This document shows, piece after piece, positions 25,143-35,878 of a stretch of 64,000 bases of DNA (within the stretch, counting starts at the first letter, position 1; every line of letters begins with the position of its first letter). The DNA is from Galeruca laticollis (lineage: Eukaryota > Arthropoda > Insecta > Coleoptera > Chrysomelidae): the NCBI GenBank assembly GCA_963921935.1, contig OY998175.1:172457262-172521261 (forward strand), given 5' to 3'. The translations under genes and the position numbers were made by a program. The notes below the pieces were generated by a model. That model saw only the letters and a list, made by a program, of their open reading frames with translations, had not been told where the DNA came from and ran no database searches.

Positions 25143-25191
25143 GGTTTAATAAAAATTTAGGAAGCATTTGGAAATTTTAAACTCAATTATA

Positions 25192-25375
25192 ATGGCAAAA
25201 CGAATGACGTTGAGAGATTGAAGGCAGGTAGGAGCAGAAAGTGATTCAGAAGAGAAAATGGAAGAAAGAAGTCATGGTATGGGAGATTACAAAGCGGTAT
25301 ATTTGGAACAAGGACAACAAGCGGAAGGCGATGCACAGGAAGAAGGTTTGACAGAAGAAGAAGCTGTAGAACAAG
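25192..25375 (+). pseudogene. Element A gag, N-terminal part before the gypsy insertion
   Basis: The frame starts MAKRMTLRD and matches the N-termini of the gag genes at 50809 and 59920 on the minus strand. One codon is a stop (TGA) where the others have Gly after LRD. The acidic segment with SHGMGDY and VYLEQGQQAEGDA is kept. The frame is cut at 25375 by the gypsy 5' LTR and resumes after the 3' LTR at 35879. It is the start of a Gag structural protein with a long coiled-coil region. Confidence 0.85.
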
Positions 25376-27646
25376 TGTAACAATCATTTTCACGATTGTT
25401 ACATTTTTTTTGTTAATAATGGTAGTTCATATTATTATGTTTAATATAGCTGAGGTAAATTTATTCTCAAATCAACTCCAAGATAAAACTTAATTATAAA
25501 TTTTTTGATATTTCGGTTTACATAGTTGTCTACCGCCCCTCGTATTTACAATATACATAAATTCGATTAGGATTGTTATAACTGGTGTTCGCCGGAGGAG
25601 TGGCTTTTCGACCGTGAATGTGAATATAACTTTGATAGTAACGGGTCTCCGGATAGAATTCACATGAAAGTCGAAGACAAGTTTTTTGGTTCTGGGCTCA
25701 GAGTTTTTGTGAGTTTCTTTTGAGTCTTACTTTTATGGTTAAAAAATGGAATGCTACGAGTTCTTAAGCCGCAGATATTGATTTTCCAAACAAATTGTAA
25801 ATATACTAATATGGTAAGGAAGTCAATCTATCCTCCTACGGAATCGGGAATCGTTTGGATGTTCCAGTAAGTCCTATTTTCCACCTTACAGTACAACTTG
25901 GATTTAGCGTTGGAGCCGTATCTACCGGGATTTGGGATATTTAATTATCCTATGATGTAATGCTGTTCTTGCTAGGAGTACTGTAATACAAAGTTAAGTA
26001 ATTCTCTTCACTTTTTCATTAAATGCCTTATCAGCATTAGCAGAGTCCATTCAATTTTTTATCTTCACGCTAGTAAATGGTTTTAAGTGTCTTTCAAAGT
26101 TAACACTTTACAGTGAACTTTTATATAGGAAGATCAACTTAATTATAAATTTTGTTGTCAAACCAACCTTCTAGAATCTTCATAGATGTAAATAATATTT
26201 TCATATTTGATGTATAAAGTGTCTTTTCTGACTATAACCAGTAATTTTAAGTAATTTCGGCGTAATGCCGGTTTTTGTAATATAGTATAATCTTCGTAAC
26301 TACTTTTATTGAAAATAGTCTCAAATTGTTTGGTAGGACTTAATAAGTAGAAATTATTTTGTAGATGCCTAAATTTGTAGATACTGAAATTAAGTGAGGT
26401 TTCTTGCTTGCTGATTTGTTTAATTCGAAGTACTGATCACTTTAGACTTTAAGTATTATGACCACTTGTTTTTATAGGGGACAGTTGTTTATTTAATTCT
26501 ATACTTTTACCTTAATTTCAGCATCATATGGTAAGATTGTCTACTTATTTCTTGTTTGAAATTCTAAGTACCAATTGTTGGAGCAGTGGTAAATCAGTAT
26601 TCGTATTCCCAGAATGAAATATTTTTTATTTTAAAATTTTCTTCATTCAGATACCACTTATTTCACCCAAGTATCATTGACGTGAAAATTTTTTCGTTTG
26701 ATTTGTTGAAATTATCGGTTTTATTTTTTTATTTCGGAATAAAATGAAAATTGATAGTTCGTTAATTGAAATCATTGAGCATAACCTGATGTAAGACCAT
26801 CAAAATTAATTTCAGTTTCATTAAGTATGCAATTATTCTTGACCTTAAGTAATGTTACTTACTCAATAGGTTTCACCGAGCCATAAAAGTTATCTTCACC
26901 CAACTAGTGATATACGCTTAAGAATCAGATCATCTTGTGTCTGATTTCATTTGTTGATTATTTCTGATTAATTATAAATACTCCAACCTAGTTACTTAAA
27001 AGTAAATCAAAACTTTGTACTTGTTACTTCAACTACCTTTTAATGAACGTACGATCATTAAATGTATAATTGAAGATTTTTTTTATCAGTCCTCTCTGGT
27101 TTTGATCATTAATACTTAAATAATTAATATTATTCAATATTTGCACAAATAGGTGATTGGCTCATTACTTAGTGATAACTATTGTTATTGGTTTAGAGCA
27201 GCTTTATTGATTATTTACTTGGAATAATCTTGGTTGGGTAGCGTCCATTTTTTTGCTTAGATCACTTTCTTACAGGAAATAAGTATTGTATTTTAGTTAA
27301 TATCACTTTGGGGTCAGGTTTATTTTACTATCAGGTTTTGCTTGTATCGCCTTATTATCTTTAATGAGTACTTAATCTTGTTTGAGGATAAAGTAGTTTT
27401 ATATAGATTCGGTCATTTATGAAAATTGTATATATTTTTATATAGACTCGTATTGTTAATTCGAATTATTAATATATGTATATCTGTATATTTCGATTAT
27501 CTAGTTTTCTTGGTTCCAATTTTGGGATCTGGCGCCTTCTATTACCCACGATCCTAGCCGCCGAAAAAGCTGTATTACAGTCTGAGTTGGCAGGGCAAAC
27601 ACAACATCAAAAAAAAAGAAAAAAAACTTGCACAAAACATTGCTAT
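25376..27646 (+). repeat. Gypsy 5' LTR
   Basis: It starts TGTAACAATC. Its first bases form a 9-bp hairpin: GTAACAATC (25377-25385) and GATTGTTAC (25394-25402) with an 8-nt loop. It ends in GCTAT without the usual CA. TATA-like TTTTTATATAGACTCG lies near 27434-27449. A run of A and G near 27610-27626 precedes the end. Short open frames inside it have no recognisable product. Confidence 0.95.
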
Positions 27647-27656
27647 AAATAATAAA

Positions 27657-27674
27657 TGGCGCCCAACGTGGGGC
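27657..27674 (+). promoter_or_regulatory. Gypsy primer binding site (tRNA-Lys type)
   Basis: TGGCGCCCAACGTGGGGC lies 10 bases after the 5' LTR. It is the known complement of a tRNA-Lys 3' end used by several retroviruses and gypsy-type elements, so minus-strand DNA synthesis would start here. Confidence 0.9.
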
Positions 27675-27896
27675 CATTAAATTTAAAAAATTGAACATTA
27701 AAATAAATTCAGAATTTTAGTGCAAGTGGTTTGGATCCTCGGTAAAGAAAATATAAATAAAGAGAAAACTAGATATAGGCAGTCTTATCAATTGAATTTT
27801 TATTGGTATTTCTTATATTTTTCTGATTTTTTTCTGGTATTTCTTACATTTTGCTTATATTATTGTCTAATATTGTTGAAATTTCATTAGGTAATA

Positions 27897-30188
27897 ATGG
27901 GATTAAACCTTAAATATTTGTTGGCTGATGAGATTGATTTCGAGCTCAGAATTCGTGGAATCTGTAGTAAGGAAATAGCTAATGTGGACTTGAAACGAAG
28001 TATCTTACGTGGACATATAACAGTAGAACAAGAAACCAAAGGCTTTTCATATCCAGATGTTCATATGGACTTTGAAGCGGAGTTGCAAAAATGTCGGAGT
28101 AAGATAACTTTACTTACTGGTTTAGTATCAAATTTCTTTTCTGATAAACGTCACCCCGAATATAAAAAGTTGAAAGCTCGATTATTGCACTTAACTAATA
28201 GAATAAATTATATTAAAACTCATGAGGTTGCGTTAGCAGATTCTAAAGCTCAATTATTAGCTCAGACATTATTGTTAATAGATAAGTTAGAGAAAAAATC
28301 TGAAAATCAGGTAAATTTTATAGAACTTGAAGATGAAAATCATGAATTAAATCGTGTTAGCTCTCCTAATCCGACTGCACAGTCTGAAATTCTGCAAGGT
28401 TTTGACGAAATTTTAAATGTGAGTAGTAGTATTTTGAAACTGGATAATCAGTCATATATATCCCCTGATAGAAACGGTACAGAAAGCTCAAGAGTAGAAT
28501 TAACAGGTCAAAGTAGGAATGAGTTACCACACAATAATCATATCAATAGAAGTGTTAGGTTTGAAAATAGTCCTGTTTCAGTAAGTACATCTCCGTCTAG
28601 CATTGTACAAACAACATCAAACATTAATCGTAACTCTGCTGGAAACTTACCTTTACATTCACCAATTTTGAACCCACTTGCACATAGGTTGAATCAAAAC
28701 ATGAATTCAATAATGGAGCATACTAGCCAGCCTGGTCAAATAGATGGCATCGAATCACAAAATTCACAAATAAATTCAGCAGTTCCGCCGATACCATCTC
28801 ATGGATCACTAAATGCTCAGCCACAGAATTTGAACCAATTATTACAACCAATTCAGACCTTTCAGCATTCTCCTAATCAAATCAGATATCCTCTAGAACT
28901 AACTGCCTCATTTGTGAACCATCTAAGTACTAGTAATATGTTGAGTCAGAATCCTAATCATCAACGAACTCAAATTAGAAATTCGCCTAGTTACTTAAAT
29001 GCAAATCAAAATATACCTAATGTAGATTCGGGTAGTATGAATGGACAACAGGCTGTTCCCAATAACTCGAGTAATAATTTTGATTTACCGGGTAACTTGC
29101 AGAATTTTAATTTCCTTCAATCAGTACCAACATTGAATGGTCCAAATACCTCTTCAAATACTGTTGTACCAAGTTTTCAGGAAAATAGTTATCGATCTCC
29201 ACCTAGAATTAATTTAAAATTTAATGGTACAGGTCAAAGCTTGCATAGTTTCTTAGAAAAAGTAAATGAATTCTGTTTTACACATAAGATTACTAAAAAT
29301 ACTGCACTTAATTTTGCTCATGAATTTTTCGATGGTGATGCCTTGATTTGGTATCGTGCCAATCGCCATCAAATATCATCTTGGGATGAATTAGTACGTC
29401 TGTTATGTTTGGACTTTTTGCCGTTTGATTTTGAAATTGTATTATGGGATGAAGTACGTGCCCGTACTCAGGGTATACATGAAAGACCTCTAATATACAT
29501 TGCTGTCATGGAAAACCTCTTTAAACGTTTTACAAATCCAGTACAAGAATCAGTTCAGTTGAAATTAATTATTCATAACCTTTTGCCTTATTATCAACAA
29601 CATCTTGCTTTAAGCCAACCAAATAGTTTAAATGAATTGAAAAATATTTGTCGTGTTTTAGAAAATTCTAAGATAATGTCAGAAAAATTTCAACCTCCTC
29701 CATCCCGTAGTTCTACAACCTTAGAGCCTGAGTTAGCTTATAGAAAGCCATTTGTGAGATCTCATTATCAGAATAAAAACACACATGTAAGTGAAGTGAC
29801 GGCTCAGAATGATCTCCTTATAGTAAATGCTGACGATAATAGTCAGGGTCCCTTTTTGTCAAAAAATAGTTACTGTGCGCCAAATAATTTCTTGCCTGAT
29901 AATGCCATCTCTTCAATTCCGATTGCTTCACCTCAATATTCTCAAAATGTAAATAAGTTAGATTCAGAAATAGGAACCCAAATTGAGGCGGTTCGTAGTC
30001 AATCCCTGAAATGTTGGAATTGCGAACAAGTTGGTCACAACTATTACAATTGTAAGCAAAGAAGGAGAGTATTCTGTTTTGGCTGTGGTCTTAAAAATGT
30101 CAGAAAACCCCAGTGTGATATTTGTAAATCAAAAAACGGAGAGAACGCCGCTTTTCAATCGGTCGAAGTCGGCGAAAATCAACATTAA
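27897..30188 (+). CDS. gag: Gypsy Gag polyprotein
   Basis: This 763-residue protein forms the retroelement particle and binds its RNA. The first 150 residues are helical (FEAELQKCRSKITLLTGLV). Residues about 180-430 are a low-complexity Asn/Gln/Ser/Pro region. Residues about 435-570 resemble the Retrotrans_gag capsid domain (LHSFLEKVNEFCF, GDALIWYRANR). A CCHC knuckle, C-x2-C-x4-H-x4-C, is at residues 706-719 (CWNCEQVGHNYYNC). A second cluster, C-x2-C-x9-C-x2-C, follows directly and is less usual. The ATG at 27897 is about 220 bases after the primer site. The end of the gene overlaps pol and carries the frameshift signal. The protein is longer than most Ty3/gypsy Gag proteins. Confidence 0.92.
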   Translation: MGLNLKYLLADEIDFELRIRGICSKEIANVDLKRSILRGHITVEQETKGFSYPDVHMDFEAELQKCRSKITLLTGLVSNFFSDKRHPEYKKLKARLLHLTNRINYIKTHEVALADSKAQLLAQTLLLIDKLEKKSENQVNFIELEDENHELNRVSSPNPTAQSEILQGFDEILNVSSSILKLDNQSYISPDRNGTESSRVELTGQSRNELPHNNHINRSVRFENSPVSVSTSPSSIVQTTSNINRNSAGNLPLHSPILNPLAHRLNQNMNSIMEHTSQPGQIDGIESQNSQINSAVPPIPSHGSLNAQPQNLNQLLQPIQTFQHSPNQIRYPLELTASFVNHLSTSNMLSQNPNHQRTQIRNSPSYLNANQNIPNVDSGSMNGQQAVPNNSSNNFDLPGNLQNFNFLQSVPTLNGPNTSSNTVVPSFQENSYRSPPRINLKFNGTGQSLHSFLEKVNEFCFTHKITKNTALNFAHEFFDGDALIWYRANRHQISSWDELVRLLCLDFLPFDFEIVLWDEVRARTQGIHERPLIYIAVMENLFKRFTNPVQESVQLKLIIHNLLPYYQQHLALSQPNSLNELKNICRVLENSKIMSEKFQPPPSRSSTTLEPELAYRKPFVRSHYQNKNTHVSEVTAQNDLLIVNADDNSQGPFLSKNSYCAPNNFLPDNAISSIPIASPQYSQNVNKLDSEIGTQIEAVRSQSLKCWNCEQVGHNYYNCKQRRRVFCFGCGLKNVRKPQCDICKSKNGENAAFQSVEVGENQH

Positions 30189-33100
30189 AAACCGATAAAT
30201 TTTATTTGCAGGATAACTGGTCTGGTTGGTTAAATGCAGTTTCACATTTTTATAAGCATAATGAAATATCACCTTTATACCTAAGTAAAAATAATTCAGA
30301 TTCTAGACCTTATTTAGATGTATACATTAATGATAAACGAATAACTAGTTTGCTTGATACTGGAGCTATGAAAACAATTTTAGGGAAGGGAGGTTTTGAG
30401 TTAATTTTGAAAATGAATTTTAAAATAATTCATTGTCCAGATATTATGAACGTTTCCACGGCAGATGGAAAGTCTCAAACAGTTCATGGAAGCGTGGTTC
30501 TGCCAATAACAGTAGAAAATAAAACCGAACAGTTAAATGTGTTGATTGTGCCCAGCATCAGACAGAACTTAATTCTGGGAGCAGACTTTTGTCAGTTATT
30601 CAATGTTAGTCTAGATTTTTCATTGGGAACTTATAATGTTGCATCTCTCGACTTAAATGAAATTATAGTTAAAGAACACTTCAAAAAAGTTAAGATTCAA
30701 ACCGAACTGGATTTGACAAGTAAACAGAAGATACAATTAAATCGAGTAGTTGAACATTTTAATGAATTAGTCTCTGATACTCTAGGTTGTACTGAGCTAT
30801 TAGAACATAAAATTGAAGTCACTTCGAATGAACCTTTTAGAAAGAGACCATTTTTATTATCACCTTATATGCAAGAGCACTTAACTAAAGAAATCGATCG
30901 TATGTTAAAGCTAGGTGTGATTAGGCCTTCTACCTCTCCTTATTCTGCTAATGTTTTACTTGTAAAAAAAGATTCAGGAGAATATCGTGCCTGTTATGAT
31001 GGTAGACCTCTTAATAGTATATCTGTTCCACAGCCTTATCCATTACCTTATTTGAGACGAATACTTGATAAAGTTAAAGATGCAAAATTCTTAACATCCA
31101 TTGATCTTAAACATGCTTATTGGCAGATTAAACTTTCTGAAAATAGTTGCAAATATACCGCATTCTCAGTAGTAGGACTAGGTCATTTTGAATTTGTACG
31201 CATGCCATTTGGTTTAATGAATGCAAGTCAAACTATGCAGAAACTGATGGACAGACTCTTCCCCCCTTCAATAGAAAATAACATTTTTGTATATTTATAT
31301 GACCTGGTTGTATGTAATAATTCTTTTGAAAGTCATATCGAAACCTTGACTAAAGTATATGAAACATTAAAGTTTGCAGGTTTAACCATAAACGCTAAAA
31401 AGTCTGTGTTTTGTAAACCAAGTCTGGCTTTTCTTGGGTTTATTGTAGATAAAAATGGGTTACACACCAATCCTGAAAAGGTAGAGGCCATCTGTAATTA
31501 CAAGAAACCGAAAACGGTTCGTCAATTAAAAAGTTTTTTAGGAATGGCAGGATGGTATTCACGTTTTATTAAATCATATTCAGATTTGATAATACCCCTT
31601 AATTCAATCATGAAAGGCCGACAAAAATACCAAAACATCACGTGGAATGCAGAGGCCAATGAAGCGTTTGAGAATATTAAAAAATGTCTTGTAAGCACGC
31701 CTGTGTTAAGAAGCCCGGATTTTTCAAAGACATTCACCATCCAAACTGATACAAGCCAATACGCTCTTGGTGCAGTGATTACGCAAGGTGAAGGAGAAGA
31801 TGAGTATGTTGTAGCCTATGCTTCTAGGGTTTTAAATAAAGCTGAGAGAAATTATGATGTGACTACTAAGGAATGTTTAGCAATTGTACATGCAGTCCAG
31901 AAGTTTCGTTGTTACGTTGAAGGTACAAAATTTAAAATAATAACTGACCATCATAGTTTACTTTGGCTGAAACGTTTAGAAAATCCTACTGGAAAACTTT
32001 GTAGATGGTCAATATTTTTATCACAATTCGATTATGACTTGATTTTCCGACCCGGTAAATGTAATATAGTGGCGGATTTTCTTAGTAGATCACCGCCAGA
32101 CCCCTTAGTTAATGAAATATCCATTGAGAACATTGATAGAACAGATAGATGGTATACAAAATTGTATAATAATATCAACAGCTCCCCTGGTAATTATCCC
32201 ACTTTTTGTATTGAGAATGATTTAATTTTAAAACATGTAGAGCCGAAACACAATATATTAACAAATCAGAAACCTTGGAAAATTGTCATACCTAAATCTA
32301 ATCGAAATAGCATATTAAATGAATGTCATGATATTCCATTGGCGGCACATTTTGGGTTTAAAAAAACGTACAATAAAATACTAGAGCAATATTGGTGGCC
32401 GGGCATGCGCCATGATATTAAGAAGTATATAGCTAACTGTCAAATTTGTCACGAACAAAAGGCATCTCAGTTAGGTAGAGCAGGGTTAATGGGTGCCCCT
32501 AAGAATATTTCACTACCATTCCAACTAATATCTATGGATATACAAGGTCCATTTCCGCGTTCAAAATCAGGTTTTTGTTATTTATTGGTAGTGGTAGACT
32601 GGTTTACCAAATTCACTTTTATTCATAAAATGAAAAGAGCTTTAGCTTCTGAAATCTGTAAATTTCTAGAGCAAATTGTAATAACCTATTTTGGCACACC
32701 AAGTATTATTATAGCTGATAACGGTTCTCAGTTTAAATCAAAGGAATTTAAAGCACTTATAAATAAATATAAAATCTCAAATATTTGGTTTAATGCAAGG
32801 TATCATCCGCAGTGCAATAACGTTGAACGAAGTAATCGGGTAATTTCGACTGCAATAAGATCATACATTAAGGACAATAAAAATCAACGTAACTGGGATG
32901 AGAATGTTCACCAGATTTGCAATGCAATAAATAGTGCCACTCACGAGGTAACTAACTTTTCACCAGCATTTCTAGTATTCGGTAGAATTTTACCCCTATC
33001 GGGAGAATATTATGGCTTACTTTCTAGTAAACAATTATCACCTTATAAGTTTGCTGACAGGAATGAGTTGGTTGGTGAACTTTCAAAATTACCTGATATA

Positions 33101-33400
33101 TATAGAGATGTTCATAAAAATATGAAAGCTTCATATGATCGTAATAAAAAATATTATGATTTAAGGAAACGTGCTGTTGAATTCAATGAGGGTGACGTGG
33201 TTTATAAAAGAAACTTTGTTTTGTCAGATGCTGCAAATTATTTTTCGAGTAAATTGGCCAAGAAGTATATTAAATGCAAAATATCTAAAAAGATTTCACC
33301 TATTATATATGAACTTCTGGACGACGAAGGAAAACCTCTTGGTCGCTTTCACATTAAAGATTTAAAAGCTAGTCTACATGCAGATTCTAATGATGAGTAA
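30128..33400 (+). CDS. pol: Gypsy Pol: protease, reverse transcriptase (YLYD), RNase H, integrase
   Basis: The frame is open from 30128 and overlaps gag by 61 bases in the -1 frame, so Pol is probably made as a Gag-Pol fusion with no start of its own. Residues below are numbered from codon 30206. The protease has SLLDTGAMKTIL with its Asp at 51. The reverse transcriptase has TSIDLKHAYWQIKL and MPFGLMNASQTMQ. Its catalytic box at residues 363-366 reads YLYD, with TAT (31298-31300) where GAT encodes the first Asp. RNase H has FTIQTDTSQYALGAV near 512. Integrase has the HHCC finger near 715-750 and the triad Asp778, Asp838, Glu874 (35 residues between the last two). No stops or frameshifts are seen. 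Confidence 0.95.
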   Translation: MKKRRERRFSIGRSRRKSTLKTDKFYLQDNWSGWLNAVSHFYKHNEISPLYLSKNNSDSRPYLDVYINDKRITSLLDTGAMKTILGKGGFELILKMNFKIIHCPDIMNVSTADGKSQTVHGSVVLPITVENKTEQLNVLIVPSIRQNLILGADFCQLFNVSLDFSLGTYNVASLDLNEIIVKEHFKKVKIQTELDLTSKQKIQLNRVVEHFNELVSDTLGCTELLEHKIEVTSNEPFRKRPFLLSPYMQEHLTKEIDRMLKLGVIRPSTSPYSANVLLVKKDSGEYRACYDGRPLNSISVPQPYPLPYLRRILDKVKDAKFLTSIDLKHAYWQIKLSENSCKYTAFSVVGLGHFEFVRMPFGLMNASQTMQKLMDRLFPPSIENNIFVYLYDLVVCNNSFESHIETLTKVYETLKFAGLTINAKKSVFCKPSLAFLGFIVDKNGLHTNPEKVEAICNYKKPKTVRQLKSFLGMAGWYSRFIKSYSDLIIPLNSIMKGRQKYQNITWNAEANEAFENIKKCLVSTPVLRSPDFSKTFTIQTDTSQYALGAVITQGEGEDEYVVAYASRVLNKAERNYDVTTKECLAIVHAVQKFRCYVEGTKFKIITDHHSLLWLKRLENPTGKLCRWSIFLSQFDYDLIFRPGKCNIVADFLSRSPPDPLVNEISIENIDRTDRWYTKLYNNINSSPGNYPTFCIENDLILKHVEPKHNILTNQKPWKIVIPKSNRNSILNECHDIPLAAHFGFKKTYNKILEQYWWPGMRHDIKKYIANCQICHEQKASQLGRAGLMGAPKNISLPFQLISMDIQGPFPRSKSGFCYLLVVVDWFTKFTFIHKMKRALASEICKFLEQIVITYFGTPSIIIADNGSQFKSKEFKALINKYKISNIWFNARYHPQCNNVERSNRVISTAIRSYIKDNKNQRNWDENVHQICNAINSATHEVTNFSPAFLVFGRILPLSGEYYGLLSSKQLSPYKFADRNELVGELSKLPDIYRDVHKNMKASYDRNKKYYDLRKRAVEFNEGDVVYKRNFVLSDAANYFSSKLAKKYIKCKISKKISPIIYELLDDEGKPLGRFHIKDLKASLHADSNDE
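30131..30196 (+). promoter_or_regulatory. -1 ribosomal frameshift signal: slippery heptamer and candidate pseudoknot
   Basis: A AAA AAC (30131-30137) is in exact register with gag, with codons AAA at 30132 and AAC at 30135. A slip of -1 enters the pol frame. After an 8-nt spacer, CGCCG (30146-30150) pairs with CGGCG (30170-30174). Loop bases ATCGGT (30158-30163) pair with ACCGAT (30191-30196), beyond the gag stop. This is the layout of an H-type pseudoknot. The pairings are seen in the sequence, but folding and frameshift efficiency are not proven. Confidence 0.82.
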
Positions 33401-33601
33401 GATACCAGTTAATCTCGCTAGTCTTAAGTTTTGTTGTTAGGTAAGCAATAATAAACATATATTGTTACCTTATTATTTTATTGCGAATTTTTTTGTAGCA
33501 GTTTATTATGGTAATATTGTACTAGATGAAGATTTTTCCGAATGTTGGTTGACTTTTATCTTTGTGAAGTAAACATAAGAAAATCCCAAGTGGGAAGATA
33601 T

Positions 33602-35873
33602 TGTAACAATCATTTTCACGATTGTTACATTTTTTTTGTTAATAATGGTAGTTCATATTATTATGTTTAATATAGCTGAGGTAAATTTATTCTCAAATCA
33701 ACTCCAAGATAAAACTTAATTATAAATTTTTTGATATTTCGGTTTACATAGTTGTCTACCGCCCCTCGTATTTACAATATACATAAATTCGATTAGGATT
33801 GTTATAACTGGTGTTCGCCGGAGGAGTGGCTTTTCGACCGTGAATGTGAATATAACTTTGATAGTAACGGGTCTCCGGATAGAATTCACATGAAAGTCGA
33901 AGACAAGTTTTTTGGTTCTGGGCTCAGAGTTTTTGTGAGTTTCTTTTGAGTCTTACTTTTATGGTTAAAAAATGGAATGCTACGAGTTCTTAAGCCGCAG
34001 ATATTGATTTTCCAAACAAATTGTGAATATACTAATATGGTAAGGAAGTCAATCTATCCTCCTACGGAATCGGGAATCGTTTGGATGTTCCAGTAAGTCC
34101 TATTTTCCACCTTACAGTACAACTTGGATTTAGCGTTGGAGCCGTATCTACCGGGATTTGGGATATTTAATTATCCTATGATGTAATGCTGTTCTTGCTA
34201 GGAGTACTGTAATACAAAGTTAAGTAATTCTCTTCACTTTTTCATTAAATGCCTTATCAGCATTAGCAGAGTCCATTCAATTTTTTATCTTCACGCTAGT
34301 AAATGGTTTTAAGTGTCTTTCAAAGTTAACACTTTACAGTGAACTTTTATATAGGAAGATCAACTTAATTATAAATTTTGTTGTCAAACCAACCTTCTAG
34401 AATCTTCATAGATGTAAATAATATTTTCATATTTGATGTATAAAGTGTCTTTTCTGACTATAACCAGTAATTTTAAGTAATTTCGGCGTAATGCCGGTTT
34501 TTGTAATATAGTATAATCTTCGTAACTACTTTTATTGAAAATAGTCTCAAATTGTTTGGTAGGACTTAATAAGTAGAAATTATTTTGTAGATGCCTAAAT
34601 TTGTAAATACTGAAATTAAGTGAGGTTTCTTGCTTGCTGATTTGTTTAATTCGAAGTACTGATCACTTTAGACTTTAAGTATTATGACCACTTGTTTTTA
34701 TAGGGGACAGTTGTTTATTTAATTCTATACTTTTACCTTAATTTCAGCATCATATGGTAAGATTGTCTACTTATTTCTTGTTTGAAATTCTAAGTACCAA
34801 TTGTTGGAGCAGTGGTAAATCAGTATTCGTATTCCCAGAATGAAATATTTTTTATTTTAAAATTTTCTTCATTCAGATACCACTTATTTCACCCAAGTAT
34901 CATTGACGTGAAAATTTTTTCGTTTGATTTGTTGAAATTATCGGTTTTATTTTTTTATTTCGGAATAAAATGAAAATTGATAGTTCGTTAATTGAAATCA
35001 TTGAGCATAACCTGATGTAAGACCATCAAAATTAATTTCAGTTTCATTAAGTATGCAATTATTCTTGACCTTAAGTAATGTTACTTACTCAATAGGTTTC
35101 ACCGAGCCATAAAAGTTATCTTCACCCAACTAGTGATATACGCTTAAGAATCAGATCATCTTGTGTCTGATTTCATTTGTTGATTATTTCTGATTAATTA
35201 TAAATACTCCAACCTAGTTACTTAAAAGTAAATCAAAACTTTGTACTTGTTACTTCAACTACCTTTTAATGAACGTACGATCATTAAATGTATAATTGAA
35301 GATTTTTTTTTATCAGTCCTCTCTGGTTTTGATCATTAATACTTAAATAATTGATATTATTCAATATTTGCACAAATAGGTGATTGGCTCATTACTTAGT
35401 GATAACTATTGTTATTGGTTTAGAGCAGCTTTATTGATTATTTACTTGGAATAATCTTGGTTGGGTAGCGTCCATTTTTTTGCTTAGATCACTTTCTTAC
35501 AGGAAATAAGTATTGTATTTTAGTTAATATCACTTTGGGGTCAGGTTTATTTTACTATCAGGTTTTGCTTGTATCGCCTTATTATCTTTAATGAGTACTT
35601 AATCTTGTTTGAGGATAAAGTAGTTTTATATAGATTCGGTCATTTATGAAAATTGTATATATTTTTATATAGACTCGTATTGTTAATTCGAATTATTAAT
35701 ATATGTATATCTGTATATTTCGATTATCTAGTTTTCTTGGTTCCAATTTTGGGATCTGGCGCCTTCTATTACCCACGATCCTAGCCGCCGGAAAAGCTGT
35801 AGTACAGTCTGAGTTGGCAGGGCAAACACAACATCAAAAAAAAAGAAAAAAAACTTGCACAAAACAACGCTAT
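33602..35873 (+). repeat. Gypsy 3' LTR
   Basis: It is near-identical to the 5' LTR. Four of the differences lie in the last 80 bases (CCGGAAAA for CCGAAAAA, TGTAGTAC for TGTATTAC, and two changes in ACAACGC for ACATTGC). A weak purine stretch (AAGTGGGAAGATA) precedes it. The same terminal hairpin is present at 33603-33628. ACAAG follows at 35874-35878. Confidence 0.95.
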
Positions 35874-35878
35874 ACAAG

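Larger units (their letters stand above)
25376..35873 (+). mobile_element. Complete young Ty3/gypsy LTR retrotransposon nested in element A gag
   Basis: The LTRs are 2271 and 2272 bp (25376-27646, 33602-35873). Between them lie a primer site, gag and pol. ACAAG precedes the 5' LTR (25371-25375) and follows the 3' LTR (35874-35878), a 5-bp target duplication. Removing the element and one copy of ACAAG restores the gag reading frame of element A, which confirms the ends. By hand I count eight substitutions and one single-base indel between the LTRs (about 99.6% identity), which indicates recent insertion. The only obvious defect is the reverse transcriptase active-site codon. Confidence 0.95.

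Noticed and set aside
27501..27698. Small open frames at the ends of the gypsy LTRs (27501-27698, 35703-35961)
   Set aside because: They lie in LTR and flank sequence and have no conserved motif.
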